Assembly (NCBI GenBank): GCA_963210315.1
Contig: OY723252.1
Span: 62,001-126,000, forward strand
Direction: 5' to 3'
DNA length: 64,000 nt
Origin: Rhynchopus euleeides
Taxonomy: Eukaryota; Euglenozoa; Diplonemea; Diplonemida; Diplonemidae
In this document: positions 9,615-21,036 of the stretch, piece after piece
Layout: each line of letters begins with the position of its first letter
Position numbering within the stretch: the first letter of the stretch is position 1
Notes under the pieces: generated by a model
The model's input: the letters and a program-made list of their open reading frames with translations, nothing else
Database searches by the model: none
What the model was told of the DNA's origin: nothing
Translations under genes and position numbers: made by a program

Positions 9615-11356
9615 CCAATCACCTTCTGCGGGCAAAGATCCCCTCGCTGTCCTGGCTACCTAGAACGCGAAAGTACGTGAGGGACGGCAGCATTCCACCA
9701 GAGGGGTCACAGGAGCAGGTCGATGCCTCGGGTCTGCATGACGACACGTTTGGGCCTGGCCTGGACACGCTGTACGACGACTGCTTCGCAGTGAGGGTAT
9801 CATCTCGGAGGGCGCGGCCCCCCGCCACTAGATCCACACCGGCGCCGGGCACGGACTACATCGCGCCGATCTGCAGCAGTTTCTTGAACCTCGACAGGCT
9901 GCGGGAGCTGGACACCACAGGGGAGCTTGACGGCGTCCTCGACATGATCACGGACCCCGCGGCATTCTACTCGAAGTTCATCCCGGGTGCCATCAAGCGG
10001 ATTAAATCACAGCCCGACGCGTGCGACAAAGTCTCAAAACATCTGCGGACACACCTCAGCGCTTTGATCGGTTTCGAAGTCCTCGAGACCGCCCCGCAGA
10101 GTTTGGTGCTGCACGCATTCACAGTGCCAAAGAAGTCGGGGGGTTTGCGTTTCGTGCTGGATGGAAGACCACTCAACGCCCTCATGACGCACCCATTCGA
10201 CATGCGCCTCCCTCCGATCACCGACGTGATAGATCAAATTACATCGCACAGCTGGGCAGCACTGGCTGATGGGAAGAGCTGGTTCTACCAGTTTCCCGTG
10301 CACCCGGAAATCCGCGAATACTTCGGGGTGAACGTGGGTGACCGTCGAGGGGATTATGTCCGCACACGTCTGAAAGCGTTGTGCATGGGGTGGTCATTCG
10401 CACCCTGCATCGCGCACCGCTCCGCCCGGGTCCTCCTGCCACAGGAAGAGGGGGCCACGTGGGTGGATAACTTCATTGTGTTGGGGGGGTCGGAGGAAGG
10501 AGTACAGAGTTCGTTTGACGCTTTCCTCCACCGGTGCGCCGAGACCAACGCTGTGATGAACCTCGATGACCCAGACTACGGGCACCCGGTGCAGCGATTC
10601 ACCTCGTTCGGGATCGCGTTCGATCTGAGAAACCACCGCTACAGATCAGACGAATCATGGCTGGAGAAGTTCCTGTCGGGGACAGAGTTGAGGGCAGTTG
10701 TCGGGGGGAAGCCCGCTACACCAAGAGAGATCTTCAAAGTCGTGGGGGGTTTGGTGTGGCATGCCTACACGACGAAGGCCCACCTGTGTTTCCTCCCGTC
10801 AACCCTGACTTTCATGAAGGACATTGCAGCTGCCTCAGTCGATGACCGGGGCGCGTGGGATCGCCAGGTGGCGGTCCGACCCTCAGTGCGAGCCGAGATC
10901 AAGATGCGTACTCACCGCATGCGGGCCAACTTTTGGGTACTTCGACCGCCGACGGACGCAGTAACAGTGTGGTCTGACGCGTCATCGACGCGCTGGGGGG
11001 TTCTCATCGACACAGCCGCTCCGCTCGTGGCATACGAAGATTTCCAGGGGCCGAGTTCCGGGCACCACATATACCTGAAGGAGGCACACGCGGCGCGCCA
11101 GGCAGTACGCCTTACCGCCCTACACTATACGAACAAGCGGGTACGTCTGATGGTCGACAACCTACCCCTCGTGCACTCAATACAGCGGGGGCATTCGTCA
11201 TCGTTCGTGGCAAACGGAATACTTGCGGATCTCTTCACGGTTGCACAGGGCGCTGAGCTCTGCATCGAATGCATGTGGGTCCCAACTGATGAGCAGAAAG
11301 CAGATCAGTACACCCGGGGGTCGTCATCAGAGCACTACGTCCGCATTCCGCCCTAG
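9611..11356 (+). CDS. Reverse transcriptase-RNase H of the YR retrotransposon
   Basis: The frame is open from 8792, but its first part is the out-of-frame copy of the YR gene, so translation probably starts near 9611 by overlap or reinitiation. RT motifs: FTVPKKSGGLRFVLDGR (~10118), motif A ADGKSWFYQFP (~10265), motif B CMGWSFAPC (~10382) and motif C TWVDN (~10458). Motif C lacks the second Asp of YxDD. RNase H: Asp in VWSDASS (~10970), Glu in YLKEAH (~11070), Asp in LMVDN (~11150) and a terminal Asp in ADQYTRG. No methylase domain is present. The stop at 11356 is 61 bp before B1. Intact. Confidence 0.88.
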   Translation: MTNHLLRAKIPSLSWLPRTRKYVRDGSIPPEGSQEQVDASGLHDDTFGPGLDTLYDDCFAVRVSSRRARPPATRSTPAPGTDYIAPICSSFLNLDRLRELDTTGELDGVLDMITDPAAFYSKFIPGAIKRIKSQPDACDKVSKHLRTHLSALIGFEVLETAPQSLVLHAFTVPKKSGGLRFVLDGRPLNALMTHPFDMRLPPITDVIDQITSHSWAALADGKSWFYQFPVHPEIREYFGVNVGDRRGDYVRTRLKALCMGWSFAPCIAHRSARVLLPQEEGATWVDNFIVLGGSEEGVQSSFDAFLHRCAETNAVMNLDDPDYGHPVQRFTSFGIAFDLRNHRYRSDESWLEKFLSGTELRAVVGGKPATPREIFKVVGGLVWHAYTTKAHLCFLPSTLTFMKDIAAASVDDRGAWDRQVAVRPSVRAEIKMRTHRMRANFWVLRPPTDAVTVWSDASSTRWGVLIDTAAPLVAYEDFQGPSSGHHIYLKEAHAARQAVRLTALHYTNKRVRLMVDNLPLVHSIQRGHSSSFVANGILADLFTVAQGAELCIECMWVPTDEQKADQYTRGSSSEHYVRIPP

Positions 11357-11417
11357 ACTCCACCGGCCATCTAACAAAACGCGTGGCGTCCCTTGGCCCA
11401 AGGGCCCTCAGGGTCCT

Positions 11418-11481
11418 AGGTGGAAGCGATCAATGCAAAAATCATCTGAAAGGAAGACTCGAGAGACTGCTGCTGTATTTT
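11418..11481 (+). repeat. B1 repeat of the YR retrotransposon
   Basis: 64 bp from AGGTGGAAGCGATCAATGC to CTGCTGTATTTT, identical to B2 (11814-11877). Copies on the other strand lie at 41322-41386 and 54222-54284. Confidence 0.9.
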
Positions 11482-11793
11482 GGTAAAACACACCCCGTGT
11501 GGTAGAGAAAATACGGCAAGAGTCTCGGTGGGTCGGAAGAGCAGATGGTTCCCGCAACAGCTCCCGGGGAGCGGCGGGTATTTCGCATAGGATGCCGGAT
11601 GTGTGAACACGTTTGTGCGGTTTGCCCTGTGTTGTGTGAACATATGTGTATGTGTGTGTGTATGCTCCACCCAACCCGACACATTTTCTGTACTTCAGAC
11701 AGGTAAGGTCACTCGACACGCGGGGGGGGGGGGGTTTTGTTGTGTGTTTTTTCTGCCAGCCGACATCACTAGCGCCAGCGAGGAAAAAAAAAC
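11478..11793 (+). repeat. A2 repeat of the YR retrotransposon
   Basis: Near-identical to A1 (6384-6697). It is followed by a ~20-bp spacer (CGCGTGACGAGTGACGGG) and then B2. The same A-spacer-B order is kept in the solo copy at 41322-41716. Confidence 0.9.
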
Positions 11794-11813
11794 GCGTGAC
11801 GAGTGACGGGTTG

Positions 11814-11877
11814 AGGTGGAAGCGATCAATGCAAAAATCATCTGAAAGGAAGACTCGAGAGACTGCTGCTGTATTTT
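11814..11877 (+). repeat. B2 repeat of the YR retrotransposon
   Basis: Identical to B1 and defines the 3' end of the element. The following sequence (GGTGGGATTTTTTCCC) is not shared with other copies. Confidence 0.88.
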
Positions 11878-12097
11878 AGGTGGGATTTTTTCCCCACAGG
11901 TTTTCTGGGTGAAGTTTTTCGGGGGCAGGTGGTATTCTAGTGGGGGATGAGGATGAATCCTCCGGACACCCGCCCCTTTTTCGGTTGTTCCAGCCAAAAC
12001 CCGGCGTTGTTCCCCAGTCCATTTCCCCCCCGAAAAACCCTTGGAGAAAAAGTGGAATCCCGACCCCTTTTTGGGCCCAAAAAGGCCAAAGTCCCAG

Positions 12098-12450
12098 GCA
12101 TACTTGCCTGGGACCCCCCGTGTTTAAGTCCCCCCCCTGGAGGCGATTTTCGGCCGGGGGGGGACTTAAACACGGGGGGGGCGGACCTAAACACAGGGGG
12201 GCTTAAACACGGGGGGTGGCACAGTGGAGACCAAGAAGACCTCTTCCTCTGCTGTCGTCGGGGGGTTATTCCGGTCCGGATGGACTTTTGGCACCCCACT
12301 TTTCGACTCTGACAGCACCTGGAGGGCACCAGGTGGCCGAGCGGCCACCTGATGACTCTCCAGACTAGCCCACCCCCGTGTTTAGGTCCACCTGTGTTTA
12401 AGTCCCCCCCCTGCCAGACCCCCAGGGGGGGACTTAAACACGGGGGTAGG
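12098..12450. mobile_element. GTGTTTAAGTCCCCC palindromic element (family C), copy 1
   Basis: Bounded by CCCCCCGTGTTTAAGTCCCC and GGGGACTTAAACACGGGGG. The core (about 12220-12360) contains GAAGACCTCTTCC, GGTCCGGATGGACTTTTGGC and ACCTGGAGGGCACCAGGTGG. The core recurs at 23596-23738 and 33172-33320. Terminal-only fragments occur at 19958, 29752 and 16726. It carries a pair of stem-loops and no gene. Confidence 0.75.
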
Positions 12451-12522
12451 GGGGGGGGGGGGGGGCAGTGATGTTATAAATCAGGGTTTCCTGAGCCCGG
12501 TTCAAAAAAATCCAAAAAAAAT

Positions 12523-15067
12523 GTGTTATATGCAGTGGACCACAAGATGGGGAACCGCAGTGAGCTGACGCGGACTTGGGCGGCGCGGATCACCGTCCCC
12601 CTGATGCGAGCTATTGGGAAGTCGGCGATGAGGCGGGGCTCGCTGTGTCTGGACCTGAAGTCCGGGAACTTGCGGCAGCGGGTGAAGGCGGACCCCGTCC
12701 CGGCGATCGAGCCGGACTTCTACTTCGCGAGGGACACAGGGCTGGACGTGCTGCCCCCTGCTGACTGGGACTGCCGCCTGGATGAGATGGATGTGGAGGA
12801 GGCAGAGGAGACGGAGGGGCCCGTGCGAAGCGAACCGCCGCCGCGCAGGCAGCCGCCGCCCCCGCCGGCGGAGGACGACAGCGCCGTGGAGATGGACGCC
12901 ATGGTCGACGACCCGCTGGCGCAGCTGAAGGAGTGGCGAGCGCAGGTGGATGGCGGGCTGCCGGGCGTGACAGCCCGGCAGCAGCAAGCGCGCCTCGGCC
13001 TGAGGGTCCCCGAGGGCTGGTCGTTCGTTGTGGGGGACTGCGCCTTCGACGGCATCGCTGCGTTGGGCAAGGAGACCCTGGGGTGTGACAGCGCCTGGCT
13101 CCGCCAGATGGGGGTCCAGCGCGCGCTGCAGGACGCTGATCTCCGCATGCGGGTTGAGGAGGGCCCCGACATGTGGGCCGCGTTCATGGCCAAGCCGGGC
13201 AGTCGCGACCCACGGACGTGGGCCGACTACGTCGTGTTGGCTGCGGTCGCGCGAGGGACGCGGTGCACCATCCTGCTCCTGGTTGACAACCAGGTGCCGA
13301 TGGTGTTGCGCCCGATCGGGGAGGGCGGCACGCGCGACGCGTTCTGCTTGCGCAGGACTGGGGCGGAGTACGGGCACTACTCTCCGCTCGTGCTGCCCAG
13401 GGCCATCCGCCAGCACCTCATGGCCCTACCCCCGCAGGAGCCCGCTGAGGACCTGCTCGAGTGCAGGTGGGCAGGACTGATGGAGTGGGTGAAGGGTGAT
13501 TCGCAGTTGGGCGTGCAGAGGTGCGAGAAGTGCAGCGGCTCGGTGGACCTGCGGAAGGCCCACAAGCAGTGTGGTGGGTGCTGGCGCCGGGTGTGCGACA
13601 AGTGCGCGAAGGGTCGTGGGGTGCGGCACTGCCCTGGGTACGTCCCGAGGGTCGAAGTGCTGGACGTCGACACCGGGGAGACCACAGTGGTGCCACAGGG
13701 ATTGCGTGAGGACCTGGAGCTGTCGCCGGGCCGGCGGGCACGCCGGGAGAGTCGCGCCAGCAGAGCAGCACAGCGCCCGCCCCGAGTCCCCCGGCCTGAG
13801 GGAAGTGAAGGTCCGCCTGGGTCGGCCCAGGGGGCCGAGGCGGAGATGAAGCAGGAGACGGCTGAGGGAGAAGGTGATGGGGGGGCAAGGGGCGCCGCGC
13901 CGGATGTGGTGCCCCCTCCTCCGACTACAACAAGCCCCGGCGAGGGGTCGGCGCCCCCGCCGGCCCCCCAACAGGCGCCCCTCGGGGCGTCGGCCCCCCA
14001 AGTGCAGACCTCCCAGGGCAGCGGCTCCAACGCCTCTTCAACAGCCCTCCCTGGGGTGTCGGCGCTTCCGTCCGCCTCCCAACCGGCACCCGCAGGACAA
14101 TCGACCCCGCGCGCTCAGACCTCCCAGGGCAGTGGCTCCAACGCCTCTTCAACAGCCCTCCCTGGGGTGTCGGCGCTTCCGTCCGCCTCCCAGCCGGCAC
14201 CCGCAGGACAGTCGACCCCGCGCGCGCAGACCTCCCAGGGCAGTGGCTCCAACGCCTCTTCAACAGCCCTCCCTGGGACCCCCTGTGCCGCTGTCGGCTG
14301 CCTCCCCGCAGACACCGGCAGGCAGGACAACACCCCGCGCGCGCGCCCAGGGCAGCGGCTCCCAAGCCTCTTCTACAGCCCTCCCTGGGTCGTGCGGCAA
14401 GGCTGTGGGGAAGGAGGGTGTGGCCGCAGCGATGCTGGCGGCGGGTAAGGTGACGCGGGTAGAGACAGCCGGGGCGACGACACGCCGCAGCAGGAACGCG
14501 GTGTTGGGGGAGAAGCGGCGGGCGGCAGCGGATGGCGGATCGATGCAGGGTGGAGGCTCAAACGCGACCTCAACAGCCCCCCCTGGCATCAACGAGCCGC
14601 TGGCGTTCGACGACGACGACTACGTCGACAGCGATGACCTCGCCTGCAGCGGTGCCCCTGAGACCCAGGAGGAAGGCGCGCCGGTCGAGACGGTGGCAGC
14701 GACGGTGGGTCCGACGCGGGTGACGACGAGGCTGCTGGAGGAGCAGGCCCGCAAGGGTTGCGAGTGGGATGAGGGTGATAGGGTGGCTGTGGATGGTGTG
14801 TCTCCGTGTGGGTCGATGGGAGGTGCGCGCATCCCTGCGACGGCGGCGGGGTGGAAGAGCCTCTTTCACCCCCTGCACGGCTCGCACCCGCTGACGCGGC
14901 AGGTGGCTGCGGTGGCGGTGAGGGAGTGGCACGCTGCGCGTGGGACGCAGAACGCGTGGAGCGTGCCGACGGCGAAGGCGGCGGCCCGAAGCCTTCGGGA
15001 CACCGTCACGAAGATGTGGGAGTGTGACGGGGCGCGGAAGGGCGCGAAGGGGAAGACGAGGAGATGA
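12523..15067 (+). CDS. OTU-like cysteine protease-domain protein with zinc cluster, frameshifted tail
   Basis: The frame from the ATG at 12523 holds an acidic/proline region, then an OTU-like domain (about residues 165-290). This has GDCAFDG with the putative catalytic Cys, a TWADYVVLAAVARGTRCTI block and a terminal GHYSPL with the putative His. The Asp normally three residues before Cys is not in place, so activity is doubtful. A zinc cluster follows with C-x2-C, then C-x2-C-x4-C-x2-C (QCGGCWRRVCDKC). Next is a Pro/Ser-rich tail with three 37-residue repeats (GSGSNASSTALPG core, 14002-14280). At about 14270-14285 the repeat theme moves to the +1 frame and continues to the stop at 15067 (acidic DDDDY stretch, basic C-terminus), so one base has been gained or lost, or there is programmed shifting. 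OTU domains occur in some retroelements, so it may belong to a transposon. Confidence 0.5.
14002..14280 (+). repeat. Triplicated 111-bp coding minisatellite
   Basis: Tandem 111-nt units encode 37 residues each (core GSGSNASSTALPG, with SALPSASQPAPAGQ between). A fourth, degenerate unit follows in the shifted frame, and a related GSNATSTAPPG occurs once more near 14555. Confidence 0.85.
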
Positions 15068-17710
15068 AGCCCGTGAGGGCAGGTCATCATCCCCAGGAGG
15101 GCCGGCTCCTGACTCCGGCCACTATACCCCCCCCCCCCTCCCAGCAGAAATGTGTGCAGACAAGACACCAGGAGTGTGACCCCCTCAGTTAGGTGGTCGC
15201 GACCCCGAGAACAACAACAACACCCCCTCCCCTCCCCCTTGATCTTATCAGTCACTCCCACCCCCCCCCCCCTTTCCATCCGTCCCTCACTCTACCTATC
15301 CCCCCCCCCCCTTTCCTCAACACCCCCGCCCCTCCCTTGACGTTTGTGCATTCCACCATTCCATTACCCCTTACACTAGATTCCGCAACAACTGTCCGGA
15401 TTGCCTCGACCGCCACTTAACCCAACAAAACAGCCACTCAGGCACGTTACGGCACCGAGAATCCAGGTCATTTGTACAGTATAGATCATTGTGCATGTCT
15501 AAACCCCTCCCAACGGTCCCCACACGCGGTTCGACGGGTCGGCGAGAGCACCTGCCCTCCGAGACCCGCCGGAGACACGCGCTTTAACTCCCTCCACCCC
15601 TTTCTTGTGTTTCTCCGAGCAGGTCCGACCTGTCTCCGACCCCTCTTCGGTCCCCTAGTCCCCACGCCCCTTAACGCCTCTACAGGCAGCCACACAGGTT
15701 GACGGACGGCGACAGCGGGTTTTCGAGAGCACACAAGGCCGACACCACCCTGCGAGGAGGGAGTGCCTCTCTGATTGACTCGCGACGCTCGCTCCAAGTC
15801 TTGCCCTTGTGTTTCGTGTTACCTTTGCTCACTTGCCAACAGACAGCGCCAGGGATGGAAGTGGGTGGTCTGGGTCTCGGAAGGGAGAGGTGTGTCTCAA
15901 GGCCTCGTCAAGTTGTGCATGGGTGGTTGGGTGGCGGATGGGAGAGTACAGGCCGTTGAGCCCAGCACGCGTGCATGAGAGAGAGAGGGATTTGAGGCCC
16001 CCCGCCCCCAGGTTCCCTGCCCACCTGGACGGACCCAAGTGCCTCACACCGGTTCTCTCCCCACCCGGTGGTCCACCTGACGGGCAAGTGGAAAAAAAAT
16101 CCATAAAAATCAATAAAAATCCATAAAATTCCATAAAAGTCAATCCTCCGTGTATGTGTGGGGGTGAGCGAGCTGCCCACCCACTATCCCACCCCTGCCT
16201 CCTGCACACAACACGATAATATAGACTCTGTCCGTCGGTGGACCCATAAGAGGGACCTGGGGCGGGATTTTCGGGATTTTCGGAAAAACCCCAAAGGGCT
16301 AACAGCGAAAATCTGTAGTTCGGCGAAAGCCCGCATATTTCTGACATCTCCTGGGAAAGGAAAACCAGGGCACTACCCCCTATGAGGCAAGCTCAGGAAG
16401 TGCCCTCGCAAGTCAGATTCTTGCCACTGTACAAAACAGGGGGTACCCATACAAACACAGGAGGGATGATTGAGGGATGATCCCTCTCCCTTGCTCCGTG
16501 TCGGTGTCTCCGCGTGCGACCAGCAAGCCTTGCGCCCAGGCATCTCAGAGTGGGGGTGTTTGTTAACATGTTTGGGTGGATGAGTGTTCTCAGCCAAGCA
16601 AAAACCCCAAAGGGGGTCAAAAAAGTCAAAAAAGTCACTGAAAACACACCCAAAAAAATCAAAAAAATCCAAAAAAATCAAACCCAAAAAAATCCAAAAA
16701 AATCAAGGCACACATCACTGGGGGGGGGGACTTGCACACGGGGGGTCCCAGGTACCCCCCTTTTTGGCAGTCTTTGCCCAGCTCCCCCCCTTTTTCCCCC
16801 GACCCTGGAAAGTTAGGAATACCCCTGAGGGGGCCGCTGGAACGTTTGCCCAATTTTTTGGCAGACAATTTTTGTCCCAACTCAGGTCATACACACCGGC
16901 TCGGGGAGATCGATCTCCTGCTGTGCACGAATAGACACTCTTGGAAAAGGCATCTGTTCGGGCGTGTTCGAGAGAGTGGAGGGTTTACACTGCCCGTCTG
17001 GGCCTTCTCGCTCTGTCTGAAACAAATTTCCGACACAGTGGGTGAGAGACACTGTGGTGGTTACTGTCTAGACACAAGAGAGAACGTGGAACGGAGCCAG
17101 TAAGACGGCAACCCTGGTTGGCGAGGGTTGCACTTTTGAAAAGAGAACTTCAATTGATAAAAGGGCGACCCCTCTCCTATATATAGGGGCTAGGGTCTGC
17201 TTTGAGGCGGGGAATCGCGTCAGGCCAAACAGCCACTGCGAGGACGTCTCCCCGAAAAGAAAAGAAAGAATGTGGAGATTCTTCATACAAGTTTACTTTT
17301 TGCTTGTTTGTGCGCTGGTTCATCACCTGTGCATCGTTCGAACTTGACAGAGGCTCCCAAGCCCTTCAGAGCGCCGGAGAAGACGTCATGGAGAAGACAG
17401 AAGAAAGAAGAGAGGGGGAAACACAGGGCAACAACAAGAGTGTTTACTCAGTTTCCAGGGCCGGGGGGAAACTGGGTGGATGGGGGAAGAGGGAGGGGAG
17501 CTGCCGGAGGACACACACAGTGTTGACCCCCTGTTCGGTACACATGAAATCCATGCCAGGTCAAGCCCCTGACCAAATGTAGCTGGTTGATGGAAAGAGG
17601 GGGGAAAGCTGTCATTGGCAGGGGCGTTGCGTCGATAGTTAGGAACAGCCCAGCAGCAGACAGTGGAGAGGGTCCATGAACAGGACATGGGCATGGCATG
17701 CAGCGCTTCC
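15068..17710. other. Gene-free region with simple repeats
   Basis: Pyrimidine-rich C/T tracts lie at 15125-15345 and an A-rich stretch with repeated CCATAAAA at 16093-16143. An AAAAAAATCCAAAAAAATC-type tract spans about 16610-16712, and a GGGGACTTGCACACGGGG fragment related to family C lies at 16726-16756. No gene recognised at 15470-16090 or 16760-17700. This includes the downstream side of the interrupted cyclase gene. Confidence 0.5.
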
Positions 17711-19957
17711 TCAGATATGCACCTGGAGTGGGGTGGGTGACCCGATGGAAGTCGCTGCCACTTCAAAGTCGGAATCCTTGCAGCCTGCAATCACAACACA
17801 CTCCTTCAGCGGTGTGCCCTTGATGAATGCAGCTGCAGCAGCGTCGTAGTCGCCCCAAACCTGTGTCTGTTCCAACTCGTACATCCACTCGTTGTTTTCG
17901 ACATCCTGGTCCAGCACCTCGTAAAGGGTGTGTGTGCAGTAGATATCATGGTCAGGAGCGTTGTAGACGGATGCGGATGAGGAGGACGGCACAGCAGTCA
18001 TCAGCTCGACGGCACGTGGCACCATGCGCATGGGGTGCCGGTTGTTTGCCTGCTTCTGGACAGAGACGTTCGCCACCACCGGCAGGCCCAGTGCTGCACC
18101 GGCACGTTCCAGCCCAGCAACCTCGGTGCACAGAGGTCCCACCAGTCCGAAGCGCCGCATGTCAGTGCACCCCATGTCGCCGCAGTATACCTTGCCCTGT
18201 GCGACGGCAGTGTTCGCAACATCCCCAGCAGCCATGCGCACCCACTTTGCAGTGGCAGCAGCAGCACACGCATCACCCAGGCAGCGCCGCGACGCGTTGA
18301 AGGAGCACATCACTCTGTCGCCCACAAACAGGTCCACCATCCCGTGGTTCTGCTCGGCTGCCTGCAGGGTGCATGTGAGCACAGACGTGAACACGCTGCA
18401 GAAGGCGGGGACGTCTTCGCGGAGACGGGGAAGTGTGTTGGTGACGTTGACGACCAACATCGTCACGCGCTTCAGCGAAAGCTGCAGAAGTCTGCGGGTC
18501 TCCGTGTCCGCCTGAGCTGCGGTGAGCGAACTGACAACTGATGTTCCTGATGCCGACATCTGCAGGTGGATGCCGCTCGTCTCGCTTGCAGTCTCAGGTT
18601 GGCTCTCGTTGTCGTTGTCATTCATCGGGAGGCACGTCTTCGGGAGGTACGGGCGGTAGGCACGCAGGTTCTGCTCCAGCGACTGCAGGGCAGCGTACAT
18701 GTCAGGGGGGAGTGTTTTCTGGCACTTCTCCAGGAGTGCGTGCACAGCCTCCACGTCGTACGCAGCCAGATGCACCGCGATGTCCTTCACAGCATCGATC
18801 GTTGTCTCCATCGAATCCTGCTCCTTCTCCATCTGTATTGCGAAGTAACGCGTCGACACGAAGTCAGTCACAAACACGACAATTGCCTCAGCCTGCACGG
18901 ATGTTGCAACAGACGTCAGCTCCAAAGGGCAGGGCAGCAGGGTGCTGCACGAGATCATCTGTGTCAAGACCTTCCTGCGGTGGTCCTGGGTGTAGGTCAA
19001 CGGGATGTCGAAGAAGCCGAAGCGGAAGATGGTCTCGAACAGGACGAAGGTGACCCAGGTCACGGCACAGATGCTGAAGATGAGAGACAGTTTGTGCTTC
19101 ATTCGCAGCAGCAGCACTATGTCGGCGATGACGACGAAGACGTACCAGCTGCTGGACATGATGGTGTGGTAGTCCACATCCAGCAATACAATGCCCAGGA
19201 ACTGTCCAGTCAACCATGCTGACTGCACGAATGTGGAGTGGTGCACACCACAGATCGTCAGCAACACGACAGATGCGTTGCCACACGCGACGAGGGTCGC
19301 CCCAATCTGCCCCACTGTGACACCAGTCTCAAAGGGGGCCTTCGCTCTGGAGTGAGAAAAGTGAGAAAAAGTGAGCCCAAAAATGGAAAAAATGGCAAAA
19401 AAAAGAGTGTGGGGAGTTGGGTCCAGTTTAGCAAAGTTGTCATATTTCTCGGGTGTTTTCTGAATGGGGACACCCGAAGAACCCCATGACGTGGTCATGA
19501 CATGTCGCGATCTGCAAAATTGATCTTCACCTGACCGTGAAGACCGGAGGTGGTGAACACAGTGTTATTACGCAAACACTTTAGTGACGCCCCCACAGTC
19601 CAGCGGGATCCGGTGTGCCAGGTGGGGGGAGGCGTCGTGGCCTTGGGACACCAGGTCAGGTGCGTGTTCCCCGTTGAGGGGAATTCCAAAGAAGACGTGC
19701 GGGTTCCCTTGGTATTTTGAGCGTCTCATTGTTCCAGGTAGACCGATGCCCCTCCGGCTAAATTGGCCAGGTTGGCGAGGCTTTCATGGCGTGTTAGCAC
19801 TACACACCACTTCATCGGGTTTGTGGTTCCCATGGCGACACCCTCTTCGTCTAGGGTGAGCCTGTAGTGGAGGCAATCTACCTGCGCCGAAATGTCTAGT
19901 GCTGTCGAGACCCCACGGGAGGCAGCGACAGGGGCAGCGAGGAAAACGCTATTACCT

Positions 19958-20025
19958 GGGATCCCCCGTGTTTAAGCCCCCCCTGGGGGGTCTGGCAAGG
20001 GGGGGCTTCCACACCACAGGGGGCC
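19958..20025. repeat. Family C terminal fragment
   Basis: CCCCCGTGTTTAAGCCCCCC followed by a palindromic GGGGGG tract and GGGGGGCTTCCACACC. It is shortened and lacks the core found at 12220. Confidence 0.6.
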
Positions 20026-20740
20026 TCAAGTTGTCAATACCACCGCGATGAGCCCGATGACCTGAGGGCCATCCTCCAGCACCCCGTCGAGGGGCGCTAC
20101 ACCTTCACCCCCTCGCGAGCGGCTCATGAAAGCGATACAGGAGACGGGCGCTGTACGACGAGGCCGTACGGCTGGGGAAGAACCCAGTTCCGGAGGGGTT
20201 CATCCCCGAGGCGATGAAACGCCTAGTCGGGCGTGAGCTACGGGACTGGGCGGGCCTGGGCGGAGATGCGGGTCGAGACAGGTCGCAGCCCTGCACCTGG
20301 CCGCACAAGCTCTGGGGTTTGCGACGACCCGGCTGCAGGGACCGCGGCGTCGATCCAGCAGCCTGCACGAGGTGTAGCCATGCGGCACCGCCTACCCCTC
20401 CCATCCGGGGCCCCCCTCCAGCGCGCGCAGTTGCATCGGGGGGACGCGGAGCTGGTGAAGCAGCTCGCGGAGGCCTGCGTCAGGAAGAAGCGTGACGATG
20501 GCGAGTTCTGCGAAGCAAGAGCGCATCAGGTGGCTGCAGGAGGACCTGTGCCAGATCGACGAGAGCACCATCCGCCGCTACATCCCCATGCAGCGTTTGA
20601 AGGAGGAGTTCCTGCGAAGAGCGATGCCCGGGACGCTGTGGAGCAGCTCCAGGCAAGGCTTCAATTTGAGGACCCGCCATAAACATCCGCCCCCCCCCCC
20701 CCCTCCTGCGCCCCCAACCTGTGAACAGACGTTCACTACC

Positions 20741-20792
20741 GTGGCCTCCGGCGGCTGGGGGGCTCCGCCCCCCAGACCCCCCTGTGGCGTGT
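20741..20792 (+). repeat. GC-rich hairpin cluster, copy 2
   Basis: CCTCCGGCGGCTGGGGGGCT then CCGCCCCCCAGACCCCCC, preceded by GTTCACTACCGTGG. Same unit as at 5771, 20968 and 40866. Confidence 0.85.
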
Positions 20793-20967
20793 CCTTGCGC
20801 GACAATTTATCGTCACATCGGGTAGGGCCCGGGCTACCCAGGAGGCAGCCCAATTCACACCGAATCTGCGCCCGCCGTATTGCAATTTGGGTTAGCGTGC
20901 TGGCATCGCAGCCTGGCCCCGAGGGACCATACCGTGAGTAACCGTGCCCGCCAGGAATAAATGTTCA

Positions 20968-21018
20968 CTCCCATGGCCTCCGGCGGCTGGGGGGCTCCGC
21001 CCCCCAGACCCCCCTGTC
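20968..21018 (+). repeat. GC-rich hairpin cluster, copy 3
   Basis: Same self-complementary unit, 230 bp after copy 2, preceded by GTTCACTCCCATGG. Confidence 0.85.
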
Positions 21019-21036
21019 CAGCAGGGACAGGCACCC

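Larger units (their letters stand above)
6384..11877 (+). mobile_element. Complete tyrosine-recombinase retrotransposon with split direct repeats
   Basis: 5.5 kb element. The order is A1 (6384-6697), a tandem repeat array, a gag-like gene, YR, RT-RNase H, then B1 (11418-11481), A2 (11478-11793) and B2 (11814-11877). The A1 - genes - B1 - A2 - B2 layout is the split direct repeat structure of Ngaro, PAT and VIPER-type elements. The gag-YR-RT/RH order matches VIPER-like elements as I recall them. No target duplication is visible, as expected when a tyrosine recombinase integrates a circle. The coding genes are nearly intact, with one gag frameshift. Confidence 0.85.

Noticed and set aside
12325-12352. 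Possible tRNA-Leu A box (TGGCCGAGCGG)
   Set aside because: It is one variant of the ACCAGGTGGCC...GGCCACCTGAT hairpin in the family C core; other copies lack the match.
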